From: Burkholderia sp. OK233 | GTDB taxonomy: Bacteria; Pseudomonadota; Gammaproteobacteria; Burkholderiales; Burkholderiaceae | Assembly: GCF_900230185.1 (NCBI RefSeq) | Contig: NZ_OCSR01000001.1 | Span: forward strand, 3,100,001-3,164,000 | Direction: 5' to 3' | DNA: 64,000 nt | Part shown: positions 38,475-47,461 of the stretch, one piece after another | Layout of the letters: every line of letters starts with the position of its first letter | How positions within the stretch are numbered: the first letter of the stretch is position 1 | Notes under the pieces: generated by a model | Databases searched by the model: none | What the model saw: only the letters and a program-made list of their open reading frames with translations | What the model was told of the DNA's origin: nothing | Position numbers and translations under genes: made by a program

Positions 38475-38806
38475 AAGTCATACGATATCAAAGCCATCTG
38501 CCCCGTAATGCGATGACCCCATCGCCTACGCGTGCTTCTTTCAGGCTGCAAGCACTTCGATGACATAACAACACTTACTTCAGTCTATTTCCTTACAGCC
38601 CCTATTTCGCGCTAAGGTTCACCCACACGCATTTCGTCAGCTTATTCAAACAGTCTGAATTGGCTGTTGTGCAAGGTTTGGACGCGGACTTCGCATCCTG
38701 CCTGTCGATTTGCGCGGCCTCAGATGAACAGCGTGCCGGTACTTTGCAGCAGGCGTGGCGGTGTCGAAATATCCGTGAAAAGCGGGAATCTGTATGAGGA
38801 GACGAA
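38475..38806. other. Non-coding leader region of the porin gene
   Basis: Over 300 bases between the transporter remnant and the porin gene contain no convincing reading frame. The DNA is richer in A/T than its surroundings (for example 38555-38650), as expected for a regulated promoter region. I cannot name specific sites. A good ribosome site (GAGGAG) lies seven bases before the porin ATG. Confidence 0.5.
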
Positions 38807-39916
38807 ATGAAGCGCGTAAGCAGGTGGGCGATGGCGGTGGTGCCGGCAGCGCTGGCGTGTCAAATAGCGCACGCTCAATCGAGCGTGACGCTCTACGGTG
38901 TGATCGACGAAAGTGTGCACTATCTGACCCACGCAAACCAGGCCGGCGATTCGTCGATCGGACTCGGTAACGGCGGCATGACGGAAAGCCGCTGGGGGAT
39001 AAGGGGCGTCGAGGATCTGGGCGGCGGCTGGTCGACGTTCTTCAAGCTCGAAAACCGTTTCTACATGAATACCGGCCAAAGCGATCCCACCTTGCCGTTC
39101 TTCAATGAAGCGCAAGTGGGCGTGCGCTCGGATTCCCTTGGCCAGGTGATCTTCGGCCGTCAGTACAACGTGATGATCGAGGGCATTACCATCGGCGGCT
39201 ACGGCAGCAATATCTGGATTCCGTACGATTTCAGTTTTCAGCCGGAAGTGACGATGACAGGCGGCATCTGGACCAGCAACCAGGTGCAGTATCAGGCGAA
39301 ATATAACGGTTTCCATATTGCCGCCGGCTATGCATTTGGCGGCAACGCGGGCAATTCGTACGGCAGCCAGATCGGCATGGCAGTCGCTTACGCACCGGGC
39401 GGTCCGTTCACCTTCGGCGGCGCGTATCAGGAGTCGAAAGATTCGGTCAACGGTGCGGCCGCGAAAGCGTGGACCTTCGGCGGGTCGTACACGTGGAACC
39501 TGACCCGGTTCTCCGTCGGCTATATCGTCGATCAGAATGACGCCGGTTTTTCCAATTTCGCCAACGGGCCGTTCACCGCGCCCGCGTTGGCCGCGCTCAA
39601 ATACACGGACTTTTCGCGGCGCCGCATGATCATGGGCGGCATCACGCAGCAGGTCAGCAACAAGTGGCACTTCGCAGCGAATGTCTGGCGCACGCTGCAG
39701 GACGGCAAAACCGCCGCTCAGAACGGTTCGGCGTGGCAGTATCAACTGGTCGCCGACTACAACTTGTCTTTGCGTACCGATATCTATCTGGAAGGCGATT
39801 ACTCGCTGTACCGGGGCGACCTGATCGGCGCGCAGTTGCAGGGCGTCAACGGTATCGGGCTTGCGCAGAAGGGTAGCCAGATCGGCCTGATGGCTGGCAT
39901 GCGGCATCAGTTCTGA
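38807..39916 (+). CDS. Gram-negative trimeric porin
   Basis: This 369-residue outer-membrane protein begins with a signal peptide (RRWAM-type core to AHAQS, cleavage near residue 24), followed at once by SSVTLYGVIDESVHYL, the N-terminal strand of Burkholderia porins. The chain alternates in beta fashion, contains KLENRFYMNTGQ and VIFGRQYNVM, and ends in a terminal Phe (GMRHQF), the signal for barrel insertion. It forms a 16-strand general or substrate-specific channel. It stands alone with a long leader. Confidence 0.93.
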   Translation: MKRVSRWAMAVVPAALACQIAHAQSSVTLYGVIDESVHYLTHANQAGDSSIGLGNGGMTESRWGIRGVEDLGGGWSTFFKLENRFYMNTGQSDPTLPFFNEAQVGVRSDSLGQVIFGRQYNVMIEGITIGGYGSNIWIPYDFSFQPEVTMTGGIWTSNQVQYQAKYNGFHIAAGYAFGGNAGNSYGSQIGMAVAYAPGGPFTFGGAYQESKDSVNGAAAKAWTFGGSYTWNLTRFSVGYIVDQNDAGFSNFANGPFTAPALAALKYTDFSRRRMIMGGITQQVSNKWHFAANVWRTLQDGKTAAQNGSAWQYQLVADYNLSLRTDIYLEGDYSLYRGDLIGAQLQGVNGIGLAQKGSQIGLMAGMRHQF

Positions 39917-39920
39917 ACTC

Positions 39921-40028
39921 TCACCAACTCCAGAGCGCGCCCAGATTGCCCTCCACCGTGCTGCGATGTCCGCGGTTCGCGTTCATGGTGTAACTCGCGG
40001 TGGCGAACACGCTGCCGCGTGTCTCACC
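39921..40028 (-). pseudogene. Possible 3' remnant of an outer-membrane barrel (autotransporter-like) gene
   Basis: Read on the minus strand directly after the MFS stop codon, a frame gives GETRGSVFATASYTMNANR and then GHRSTVEGNLGALWSW before a stop. Alternating residues and the terminal WSW are features of a last barrel strand such as that of autotransporters. The frame is closed upstream inside the MFS gene and has no start, so it would be a leftover. The similarity is judged by eye. Confidence 0.4.
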
Positions 40029-41370
40029 CCGGCGTGCCTTCCATACGCCGCTTCGACCGTTGCGGATCGATCAATGCGAAGCCCGCTGTGCCGACGATCA
40101 GCAGCAACACGCCAGTCACCATGAAGCCGATCTCATAGCCACGCACGTCGCCTGCCGCGCCGAGCAGCTTGCCCATCGCGACGGGTCCGATCAGTCCGGC
40201 GGTGGTGACGATCGAGTTGGTAACCGCAAGCAGGGCCCCGCGCCGTGCCAGCGGCGCGACTTCGGCAACCAGCATCGGACCGAAGGTGAAAGTCTGGATC
40301 GCCAACGCGCTGGCGAGCCCCATCAACGCGACTTTGACGAACGGCGGCGCACCGAACAGCAGTGAGCAGTACGCCAAACCGCTCACCACGCATGCCGCGC
40401 TGATCAGTTTGCCGCGCGCCACCTTCGACGGCACGCCGCGCTTGAGCATGCGATGCGAAGCCATCGCGAGCGCGATGCCGAGCGGGATCTGCGCCGCGAC
40501 TTGCAGAGCGAACAACCAACCCGCCTGGGTCGCGCCAAAGCCGAGGCCGAGCCGGAAATACGCGGGCACCCAGGTGAAGCCGATTGCGATCACCGCATAG
40601 CCGACAAAGCATTGCAGCATCACGCCGATGATCGTGCGGTCGCTCAGCATGCGTCGAAAGCGCAATGATGTAGCACGTGGACCGGCCGCCGCGGCGGCAA
40701 ACGCGGGTGATGGGTTGTGCTGACGATTGCCCGTCTTGCCCAGGCACAGCCACAAAACGGTCCAGGCGATGCCGACGGCGCCTAGCGTGAGAAATGTCGC
40801 GTGCCAGTGCCACCGCTGCGAGATATAGGTGAGCAACGGTCCGGCGATGATGACGCCCGCAGTCGCCCCTTGTTGAACGATGGCTGTGGGGAGATTGCGT
40901 TCGTGGTCGTCGAACCAGGTGTAGACCACATGCAACGCGAGCGGCGAGGCTGGCCCTTCGCCCGCTCCCAGCAGGACGCGACACAGCAGAAGCACGGCAA
41001 AGCTGGTCGGCCATGCGAGCGGCAACTGCGCTACCGCCCAGATCAGCGCAAGCGCGGCGAGCAGCCGTTTCATATTGACGCGGTCGGCGATCAGACCGAC
41101 GGCGATACCCGAGATCGAGAACAACAGGAAAAACGCGCTGCCGACGAGGCCGAACTGACTGTGCGTCAACTGCATGTCATGCATCAGCGGGATCGCGACC
41201 AGACCGAGCACGGCCTTGTCGGCGAAGTTGATCAGCATGAACAGGAACAGCGAGGCGACGATCACCCAGCGGCGGCCTTGCGCGGTCTCGCGTGCCTGGG
41301 TGGGATAAGCCGACGTTGTGTCTGCGGCAAGCGCCGTGCAGCGCTTCGTGCTGCTGAGGAAAGTGGGCAA
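40024..41370 (-). CDS. Major facilitator superfamily transporter
   Basis: This 448-residue permease has about 12 membrane helices, the first starting at RRWVIVASLFLFMLINFADKA. The MFS motif between helices 2 and 3 is seen around GIAVGLIADRVNMKR. The layout resembles the anion:cation symporter group, which carries organic acids; the substrate is unknown. The frame is open far upstream over the LysR gene, but the likely start is TTG at 41370, with TGGAGA about eight bases before it. It is divergent from a LysR regulator that probably controls it. Confidence 0.88.
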   Translation of the reverse strand: MPTFLSSTKRCTALAADTTSAYPTQARETAQGRRWVIVASLFLFMLINFADKAVLGLVAIPLMHDMQLTHSQFGLVGSAFFLLFSISGIAVGLIADRVNMKRLLAALALIWAVAQLPLAWPTSFAVLLLCRVLLGAGEGPASPLALHVVYTWFDDHERNLPTAIVQQGATAGVIIAGPLLTYISQRWHWHATFLTLGAVGIAWTVLWLCLGKTGNRQHNPSPAFAAAAAGPRATSLRFRRMLSDRTIIGVMLQCFVGYAVIAIGFTWVPAYFRLGLGFGATQAGWLFALQVAAQIPLGIALAMASHRMLKRGVPSKVARGKLISAACVVSGLAYCSLLFGAPPFVKVALMGLASALAIQTFTFGPMLVAEVAPLARRGALLAVTNSIVTTAGLIGPVAMGKLLGAAGDVRGYEIGFMVTGVLLLIVGTAGFALIDPQRSKRRMEGTPG

Positions 41371-41472
41371 AACGTGTCTCCATTTCTGGCGCGGGGCGCT
41401 GGGTTTTCGCCCATTTGAGGTGGTATAACTGAATTGTTCAAGTGCATTCTCGTTATCGGGAGCTTGCAAACT

Positions 41473-42429
41473 ATGCATGAGGTCAATTCCCGCCGCCTTA
41501 CCCATCTGATCGCGCTCGCCGAGGAGGGTAGTTTTGCGCGCGCGGCAGAGCGGGTTCATCTGAGTCAGCCCGCATTGAGCCGCAGCATTCAGGCGCTCGA
41601 AGAGGAAGTCGGCATGAAGCTGTTCGATCGCGCCGCACGCGGCGTCGCGATGACGGCGGCCGGGCGGCTGCTGGTCGAGCGCGCCCGGCGCGTGCTGTTC
41701 GAAACGCGCTGCCTGTTCCGCGACGTCGAACTGCTGAAGGCGCACGAGCTCGGCGAAGTGCGCATCGGCCTCGGGCCCTATGCGGCCGTTGTGCTGCTGC
41801 CGGACCTGCTGGTGGAGTTCACGCGGCGCTTTCCGAAGATCAAGGTGTCGATCGAACTCGGTGAAGGCGATGCGCTGTTTGCCAAGCTGCGCGCCGAACA
41901 GGTCGACTTTCTCGTCACCGACCGCCGTGTGCCTCCCGTGACGCCCGATGTCACGTTGCAGCGTTTGCCGCGTCACGAGGGCGGCTGGTTCGCACGGCCG
42001 GACCACCCCCTGTTTGCGCGCGGTACGGTGCAGCTCGCGGCGTTGCGCGAGTTTCCGCTGGTCTCAGTGACCTTGCCCGCGTTCATGAAGGACGCCCTGC
42101 ATCGTCTGCTTAAGTACCGTGCGCACGAGCAGATTCCGTTGCAGATCGAATGTAACGACGTGGCGGTGCTGAAGGACGTCGTTGCGCAGACCGATGCCGT
42201 GCTGTTTTCCACGGCGTCCGCGGTGCGGCGCGATCTGGAGATGCGACGGCTGGCGCGCATTCCGCTTGTCAACCCGCCGCGTCTCGCGCTGGAATTCGCG
42301 CTGGTGTATCTGGCCGAGCGCACGCCTTCGCCCGCCGCGTATTCCGCGTTGGGACTCGCTGAACAGGTGATGGAGGACGCCAACCGCGCCGCGCGGGGCT
42401 TGCTGCATCCCGACTCATTGGCGACATGA
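41473..42429 (+). CDS. LysR-family regulator of the MFS gene
   Basis: This 318-residue protein has the LysR helix-turn-helix (LIALAEEGSFARAAERVHLSQPALSRSIQALE, about 12-43) and a C-terminal effector domain. It starts 103 bases from the MFS gene in the opposite direction, the usual set-up of a LysR activator and its target. The ATG at 41473 is preferred; an ATG at 41434 would add 13 residues not typical of the family. Confidence 0.9.
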   Translation: MHEVNSRRLTHLIALAEEGSFARAAERVHLSQPALSRSIQALEEEVGMKLFDRAARGVAMTAAGRLLVERARRVLFETRCLFRDVELLKAHELGEVRIGLGPYAAVVLLPDLLVEFTRRFPKIKVSIELGEGDALFAKLRAEQVDFLVTDRRVPPVTPDVTLQRLPRHEGGWFARPDHPLFARGTVQLAALREFPLVSVTLPAFMKDALHRLLKYRAHEQIPLQIECNDVAVLKDVVAQTDAVLFSTASAVRRDLEMRRLARIPLVNPPRLALEFALVYLAERTPSPAAYSALGLAEQVMEDANRAARGLLHPDSLAT

Positions 42430-42522
42430 ATGGACCGCTGAACGGCCGGTCGGATGATCGCATGGCCGACCTCCGTGATTACCCTGGATGCGGTTGACAC
42501 AGCGATCCCAATCGCGGACGAT

Positions 42523-42540
42523 CCGGAATCCAGATTCCGG
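42523..42540. promoter_or_regulatory. Inverted-repeat operator before the TetR gene
   Basis: CCGGAATC-CA-GATTCCGG is a perfect 8-bp-arm palindrome, 53 bases before the TetR start. A perfect -35 TTGACA (42494-42499) lies 23 bases upstream, and a poor -10 (GACGAT, 42517-42522) abuts the palindrome. The same core recurs before the alkylsulfatase gene. Confidence 0.7.
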
Positions 42541-42593
42541 TTTTCCGTGAATCTTCATTTTTCTCAGAATGGCGAACCGAGGCTGAACACCGC

Positions 42594-43283
42594 ATGACGA
42601 CGACTTCACCGCGCGGCCGCGAAGCGCAGCCCAGCGCTATCGCGGCGCCGCGTCAGACGCGCAGCCAGCAGGGGCTCGTTCGCATGCTGCAAGCCGGACG
42701 CGAGTTGATCGAAGCCAGCGGCAATCTCGATGATCTGTCGATCAACGACATCGTCGAGCGTGCAGGTACGTCGATCGGTGCGTTCTATCGGCGCTTCGAC
42801 AACAAGGACAGCTTCTTCGAGGTCGTCCAGGACGCGGCGATGGAAGAGGGGCTCGAGCACATCCGCGAGACCGTCGAGCGTGACCCGGCCTGGCGTTCGA
42901 ACGATGCGGGCACGCTTGCCGATGCGGTCATTTCGTTTTACGTGATGACGTTCCGGCGCAATCGCGGGCTGTATCACGCGTCGTTGCTGCGGGCGTCGCA
43001 GCGCAAAGCCAGCTGGGACGCCGTGAAATCGACCAATCACGAGGTGCTGGCGATGATCGTGCCGCGTCTCGTCGGCGCATTGGCGCAGTCGCGCGGCATC
43101 AAGGCCGGCGGCGACGCGACCCAGTCGCTCGAATTCGAAGTGCGCGCCACCCTGCAAATGATCCTCGGCATGCTGGTCAACAGCGTGCTGAACGACCCGG
43201 GTCCGTTGTCGCTCTCCAGCCGGCAATTGCGGTCGTGGCTGCAAATCCGGCTGCGGCGCTGCCTTGGTTTGCCGGACGGTTGA
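42594..43283 (+). CDS. TetR-family regulator of the alkylsulfatase locus
   Basis: This 229-residue regulator has an N-terminal TetR helix-turn-helix (about 30-77, INDIVERAGTSIGAFYRRFDNKDSFFE) preceded by an Arg/Gln-rich start, and a C-terminal ligand domain. It is 111 bases before the alkylsulfatase gene. Matching palindromes stand before both genes, so it most likely represses itself and the sulfatase-ligase pair until an alkyl sulfate or its product binds. The ligand is inferred. Confidence 0.88.
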   Translation: MTTTSPRGREAQPSAIAAPRQTRSQQGLVRMLQAGRELIEASGNLDDLSINDIVERAGTSIGAFYRRFDNKDSFFEVVQDAAMEEGLEHIRETVERDPAWRSNDAGTLADAVISFYVMTFRRNRGLYHASLLRASQRKASWDAVKSTNHEVLAMIVPRLVGALAQSRGIKAGGDATQSLEFEVRATLQMILGMLVNSVLNDPGPLSLSSRQLRSWLQIRLRRCLGLPDG

Positions 43284-43297
43284 TTTTTTTACCTGAA

Positions 43298-43319
43298 AAT
43301 CGGAATCAGAATTCCGATT
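43298..43319. promoter_or_regulatory. Inverted-repeat operator before the alkylsulfatase gene
   Basis: A perfect inverted repeat with 9-bp arms, AATCGGAAT (43298-43306) and ATTCCGATT (43311-43319), is separated by CAGA. Its 16-base core CGGAATCAGAATTCCG matches 13 of 16 positions of the core before the TetR gene (CGGAATCCAGATTCCG). It lies 75 bases before the sulfatase start. Confidence 0.75.
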
Positions 43320-43394
43320 CCATTAATTGAAGACCGACTCGCAAGTGCAGCGCGATTCACGCGATGCGCAGCCGAACAGTCAAGGAGACACCGC

Positions 43395-45215
43395 ATGAAC
43401 TCATGTTGCCCCGAACGGGTCCGCAATCCCGCCTTCGACGCGCCGCATATCGGCGAACCGCTCGATGTCGCGTTCGACGCCGGCGTGAACCTCGCCTACG
43501 CTATCGCTGCGCCGACCGTGCCGCCGCGCCTGACCGAACACTCGCGGCGCATGGCGCAACGTATCTATCGTGTCGCCGAACGCGTGTATTGCGCGGTCGG
43601 CTACGCGATCGCGAACATCATCTTCGTGGTGGGCGACGACGGCATCGTGGTCATCGATGCGACTGAGGCGGTATCCGCTGCGAAGCGCATCTATGAAGAC
43701 TTCTGCGCGATCGATCCACGTCATGCCAAGCTGCCGGTCAAGGCCGTGGTCTATACGCACAACCACACGGACCACACCGGTGGCGTGCGGGCTTTCGTCG
43801 ATGAAGCCGCGCTCGAGGCGGGCAACGTCGAGATCATCGCGCACCGCTCGTTGATGGACACCGTGATCAACAACGCGAACCTCGTGGCGCCCATTCTTGC
43901 CACGCGTTCGGCCTACAGCTTTGGCACGCTGCTGCCGGCCGGCGCGACCGGCAAGGTCAACGCGGGCATCGGTCCAGTGTTGATCGCCGAGCCGGCGAGC
44001 TTCTTTGCGCCGACCCGGGTGTTCGACGACAAGCTCGATATCGTGCTGGCAGGCGTGCGTTTCGAGTTCCGCTACGCGCCTTCCGAAGCCGACGACGAAA
44101 TCGTCATGTGGCTGCCCGAGCTTGGCGTGCTGCTGTCGGCGGAAGTGATCCAGGGCGAGTGTCTCGCGAACGTGCATACGCTGCGTGGCACGCGTTATCG
44201 CGATCCGGTGCGCTGGTATCAGACCATCGACATGATGCGCGGCTTCAACGCGGCGCATATGGTGCCGGCGCATGGCCGTCCGGTATCGGGCGAGCAGTAT
44301 GTCGCCGAGGTGCTGTGCGTGTATCGCGACGCCATCCAGTTCATCCATGATCAGACCATTCGCCACATGAACTTCGGCCTGAGCCCGGACGAACTCGCCG
44401 AGGCCATTCCCGCGCTGCCGCCGCATCTCGCGGAGCATGCGTGGCTTGGCGAGTACTACGGCACGGTCAAGCATTCGGTGCGGCAAGTGTACAGCGGTCA
44501 GCTCGGCTGGTTCGATGGCGATCCGGCGTCGCTCGATCCGCTGCCGCGTGCCGAACGTTCGCAGCGCATGGTGAAGATGATGGGCGGAGTGGAGGCGGTG
44601 CGCGCCGCTGCGCGTATCGCCCTGGGTGACGGCGACTGGCGCTGGGCTGTGGAACTGGCCACGCTGCTGGTGCGCCTCGATACAACCGACGCCGACGCGC
44701 GCAACATTAAGGCGAGTGCGTTGCGCGAGTTGGGCTACCGTACGGTGAACACCAACTGGCGCAACTGGTATCTGAGCGCGGCGCGCGAACTCGAACACGC
44801 CTACGACGAACTGCCGTTCGCGGGCAGCTCAAGTCTCGCCTCGACGGATGTGTTGCGCGCCCAACCGTTGCGCAATGTGTTCCAGCGCTTTAGCGTGAAC
44901 GTCGATCCGGAACGTTGCGCCGGCGTGCAGATGACACTTGCATTCCGCGTGACGGATCGCAACGAAACGCATGCGCTCGAATTGCGACGTGGCGTGTTGC
45001 AGATTCACGAGCGCACGCCGTCGGCGATCGATGTTCAACTCGCGCTTGAAACCAGCACCCTGTACGGCATGTTGCGCGACATGGCGTCGCAGTTGCCCAA
45101 GTGCGTCGAGAGCGGCACAGTAGTGCTGGAGCGCGGCACGGCCGAGCAGTTGCGCAGATTCTTCGATTGCTTCGACCGGCCCGCACAGCGTATGCCCGCG
45201 CTTACTACGCGATAG
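43395..45215 (+). CDS. Metallo-beta-lactamase-fold alkylsulfatase (SdsA-like)
   Basis: This 606-residue protein has a metallo-beta-lactamase domain with the metal-binding THNHTDH at residues 121-127, an alkylsulfatase dimerisation domain (around RQVYSGQLGWFDGDPASLDPLP), and a C-terminal SCP2-like domain (about 480-600). Together these define class III alkylsulfatases such as SdsA1 and linear primary alkylsulfatases, which split sulfate from alkyl sulfates. No signal peptide is seen, unlike secreted SdsA1, so it probably works in the cytosol. The next gene is an acyl-CoA ligase. Confidence 0.88.
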   Translation: MNSCCPERVRNPAFDAPHIGEPLDVAFDAGVNLAYAIAAPTVPPRLTEHSRRMAQRIYRVAERVYCAVGYAIANIIFVVGDDGIVVIDATEAVSAAKRIYEDFCAIDPRHAKLPVKAVVYTHNHTDHTGGVRAFVDEAALEAGNVEIIAHRSLMDTVINNANLVAPILATRSAYSFGTLLPAGATGKVNAGIGPVLIAEPASFFAPTRVFDDKLDIVLAGVRFEFRYAPSEADDEIVMWLPELGVLLSAEVIQGECLANVHTLRGTRYRDPVRWYQTIDMMRGFNAAHMVPAHGRPVSGEQYVAEVLCVYRDAIQFIHDQTIRHMNFGLSPDELAEAIPALPPHLAEHAWLGEYYGTVKHSVRQVYSGQLGWFDGDPASLDPLPRAERSQRMVKMMGGVEAVRAAARIALGDGDWRWAVELATLLVRLDTTDADARNIKASALRELGYRTVNTNWRNWYLSAARELEHAYDELPFAGSSSLASTDVLRAQPLRNVFQRFSVNVDPERCAGVQMTLAFRVTDRNETHALELRRGVLQIHERTPSAIDVQLALETSTLYGMLRDMASQLPKCVESGTVVLERGTAEQLRRFFDCFDRPAQRMPALTTR

Positions 45216-45293
45216 AAGCGGCTCGCATCGGCGTGTCTGCGCAGCAGCACATCGTGCATTGGCGCATCGCGATGCGAAACCCAAGGAGGAGAC

Positions 45294-46946
45294 ATGGAAA
45301 AAATCTGGTTGAAGTCCTATCCGCCAGGCGTGCCGGCGGTGGTCGACACTACGCAGTTCAGTTCTGTCGGCGACTTGCTGGAGCAGAGTTTCCAGGCGCA
45401 CGCTGCAGAACGCGCGTTCGTTTGCATGGGACACGAGTTGACCTACGGCGAACTCGATGCGAAGTCGCGCCATCTTGCGGCGTGGTTTCAATGGCTGGGT
45501 CTTGCGCGCGGCGCGCGCATCGCCGTGATGCTGCCGAACGTATTGCAGTATCCGGTGGTCATGGCGGCCATCCTGCGTGCCGGTTACGTGGTGGTGAACG
45601 TCAATCCGCTGTACACGCCGCGAGAACTCGAGCATCAGTTGAACGACAGCGGCGCGGAAGCGATCGTGCTGCTCGAACCGTTCGCGAAGACGCTCGACGC
45701 CGTGCAAGCGAATACGTCGATCAAGCATGTCGTGCTGACGTCGATCGGCGAGATGCTCGGCGCGGGTAGTCCTGAGGTTGCGGACAATGTGCCGCCGACT
45801 TCGTGTATTGCACTGAACGATGCGATCGCGCGCGGATCGGACGCGGGCTTCACGCCGGTCACGCTCACGCAAAGCGATGTCGCAGTGCTGCAATACACCG
45901 GTGGCACCACCGGCGTCTCAAAGGGCGCCACCTTGCTGCACGGCAACCTGATCGCCAACGTCCTGCAATCGGAGCTGTGGCGCGAACCGGTTTATCGCGG
46001 GCGCACCGACATCAAGCAGTACATCACGGTCGTCGCGCTGCCGCTGTATCACATCTTCGGGTTGACGGTCTGCGGTTTGCTGACGATGCGTTGCGGCGGC
46101 ATGGGCATCCTGATTCCGAATCCGCGCGATCTGCCGGGGCTCATCAAGGCCTTGCAAGGCTATGCGATCAACTCGTTCCCCGGCGTGAACACGATGTACA
46201 ACGCGCTGCTGAACGAACCTGAGTTCAAAACGCTCGACTTCTCGAAACTGGTGCAATCGAACGGGGGCGGCATGGCCGTGCAACAAGCCGTCGCGCAACG
46301 CTGGCAAGCGCTGACCGGCGTGCCGATCGTCGAAGGTTATGGGCTCTCGGAGACATCGCCGTGCGCCACCACCAATCTGCCGACGTCCACCGCGTTTACC
46401 GGGGCGGTCGGCTTGCCGTTGCCGTCCACGGAAATTTCGATTCGCGACGACGCCGGCAACGACGTTCCGCTCGGCGAGCGCGGCGAAATCTGCATTCGCG
46501 GGCCGCAGGTGATGGCCGGCTACTGGAACCGCCCCGACGAAACGGCGAGGGTGATGACGCCGGACGGCTTCTTCAAATCCGGCGACATCGGCGTGATGAC
46601 GGAAGAGGGTTTCGTGAAGATCGTCGATCGCAAGAAAGACATGATTCTGGTGTCGGGCTTCAACGTCTATCCGAATGAAATCGAGGACGTGGTGGCGAAG
46701 CATCCGGGTGTGTTCGAAGTGGTGGCGGTCGGCGTGCCGGACGCGGAGGCGGGCGAGGTGGTGAAGCTTTACGTCGTGAAGAAAGACCCGGCGCTCACCG
46801 ACGCGGACATTCTTGCATTCTGCAAGGAGCAACTGACGGGTTACAAGCGTCCCAAGATTATCGAGTTCCGCAGCGAACTGCCGAAGACCAACGTCGGCAA
46901 GATTCTGCGGCGCGCATTGCGCGACGAGGTGAAAAGCGCGAGTTGA
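45294..46946 (+). CDS. fadD: Long-chain-fatty-acid--CoA ligase (AMP-binding)
   Basis: This 550-residue acyl-CoA synthetase has the AMP-binding P-loop (YTGGTTGVSKGA), GYGLSETSP and the C-terminal GDIGVMTEEGFVKIVDRKKDMI with VSGFNVYPNEIE. It activates fatty acids to acyl-CoA. AAGGAGG stands eight bases upstream. It follows the alkylsulfatase by 78 bases and probably shares its transcript, so it may activate the acid formed from the released alcohol; it could also be the general FadD. Confidence 0.92.
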   Translation: MEKIWLKSYPPGVPAVVDTTQFSSVGDLLEQSFQAHAAERAFVCMGHELTYGELDAKSRHLAAWFQWLGLARGARIAVMLPNVLQYPVVMAAILRAGYVVVNVNPLYTPRELEHQLNDSGAEAIVLLEPFAKTLDAVQANTSIKHVVLTSIGEMLGAGSPEVADNVPPTSCIALNDAIARGSDAGFTPVTLTQSDVAVLQYTGGTTGVSKGATLLHGNLIANVLQSELWREPVYRGRTDIKQYITVVALPLYHIFGLTVCGLLTMRCGGMGILIPNPRDLPGLIKALQGYAINSFPGVNTMYNALLNEPEFKTLDFSKLVQSNGGGMAVQQAVAQRWQALTGVPIVEGYGLSETSPCATTNLPTSTAFTGAVGLPLPSTEISIRDDAGNDVPLGERGEICIRGPQVMAGYWNRPDETARVMTPDGFFKSGDIGVMTEEGFVKIVDRKKDMILVSGFNVYPNEIEDVVAKHPGVFEVVAVGVPDAEAGEVVKLYVVKKDPALTDADILAFCKEQLTGYKRPKIIEFRSELPKTNVGKILRRALRDEVKSAS

Positions 46947-47048
46947 AAACGGGCGCGCCGCGCGTTTCGCCGCGTGTGGCGCGCTCTGCAGCGCAGCGTG
47001 ATTCCGGGTACATTGTTGTTCTCGACATCACGCAATAGGGAGTACACG

Positions 47049-47435
47049 ATGCGCCTGCTTCACACCATGCTCCGGGTCGGCGACCTGGACCGTTCGATTG
47101 CCTTCTACACCGAGCTGCTCGGCATGAAATTGTTGCGCCGCGATGACTATCCGGACGGTAAATTCACGCTGGCTTTCGTCGGCTATGAAGACGAACGTGA
47201 CGGCACCGTCCTCGAACTCACGCACAACTGGGACACGCCGTCGTACGACCTCGGCACCGGCTTCGGGCACCTCGCTGTCGAAGTCGCAGACGCATACGCC
47301 GCATGCGACAAGATCAAGGCCCAGGGCGGCAAGGTTGTACGCGAAGCCGGCCCGATGAAACACGGCACCACCGTGATCGCTTTCGTCGAAGATCCGGACG
47401 GCTACAAGATCGAGTTCATCCAGAAGAAAAAGTGA
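47049..47435 (+). CDS. gloA: Lactoylglutathione lyase (glyoxalase I)
   Basis: This 128-residue VOC-fold metalloenzyme converts the methylglyoxal-glutathione adduct to S-lactoylglutathione. The opening [17 protein letters not shown], the LELTHNW segment and the C-terminal [12 protein letters not shown] with the metal-site Glu match GloA. The ATG at 47049 is chosen over a 25-codon-longer frame; TAGGGA lies upstream. A small NTF2-like gene follows after 26 bases. Confidence 0.96.
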   Translation: MRLLHTMLRVGDLDRSIAFYTELLGMKLLRRDDYPDGKFTLAFVGYEDERDGTVLELTHNWDTPSYDLGTGFGHLAVEVADAYAACDKIKAQGGKVVREAGPMKHGTTVIAFVEDPDGYKIEFIQKKK

Positions 47436-47461
47436 CGTAAGCGGCGGGGCGAGGACAGGCA

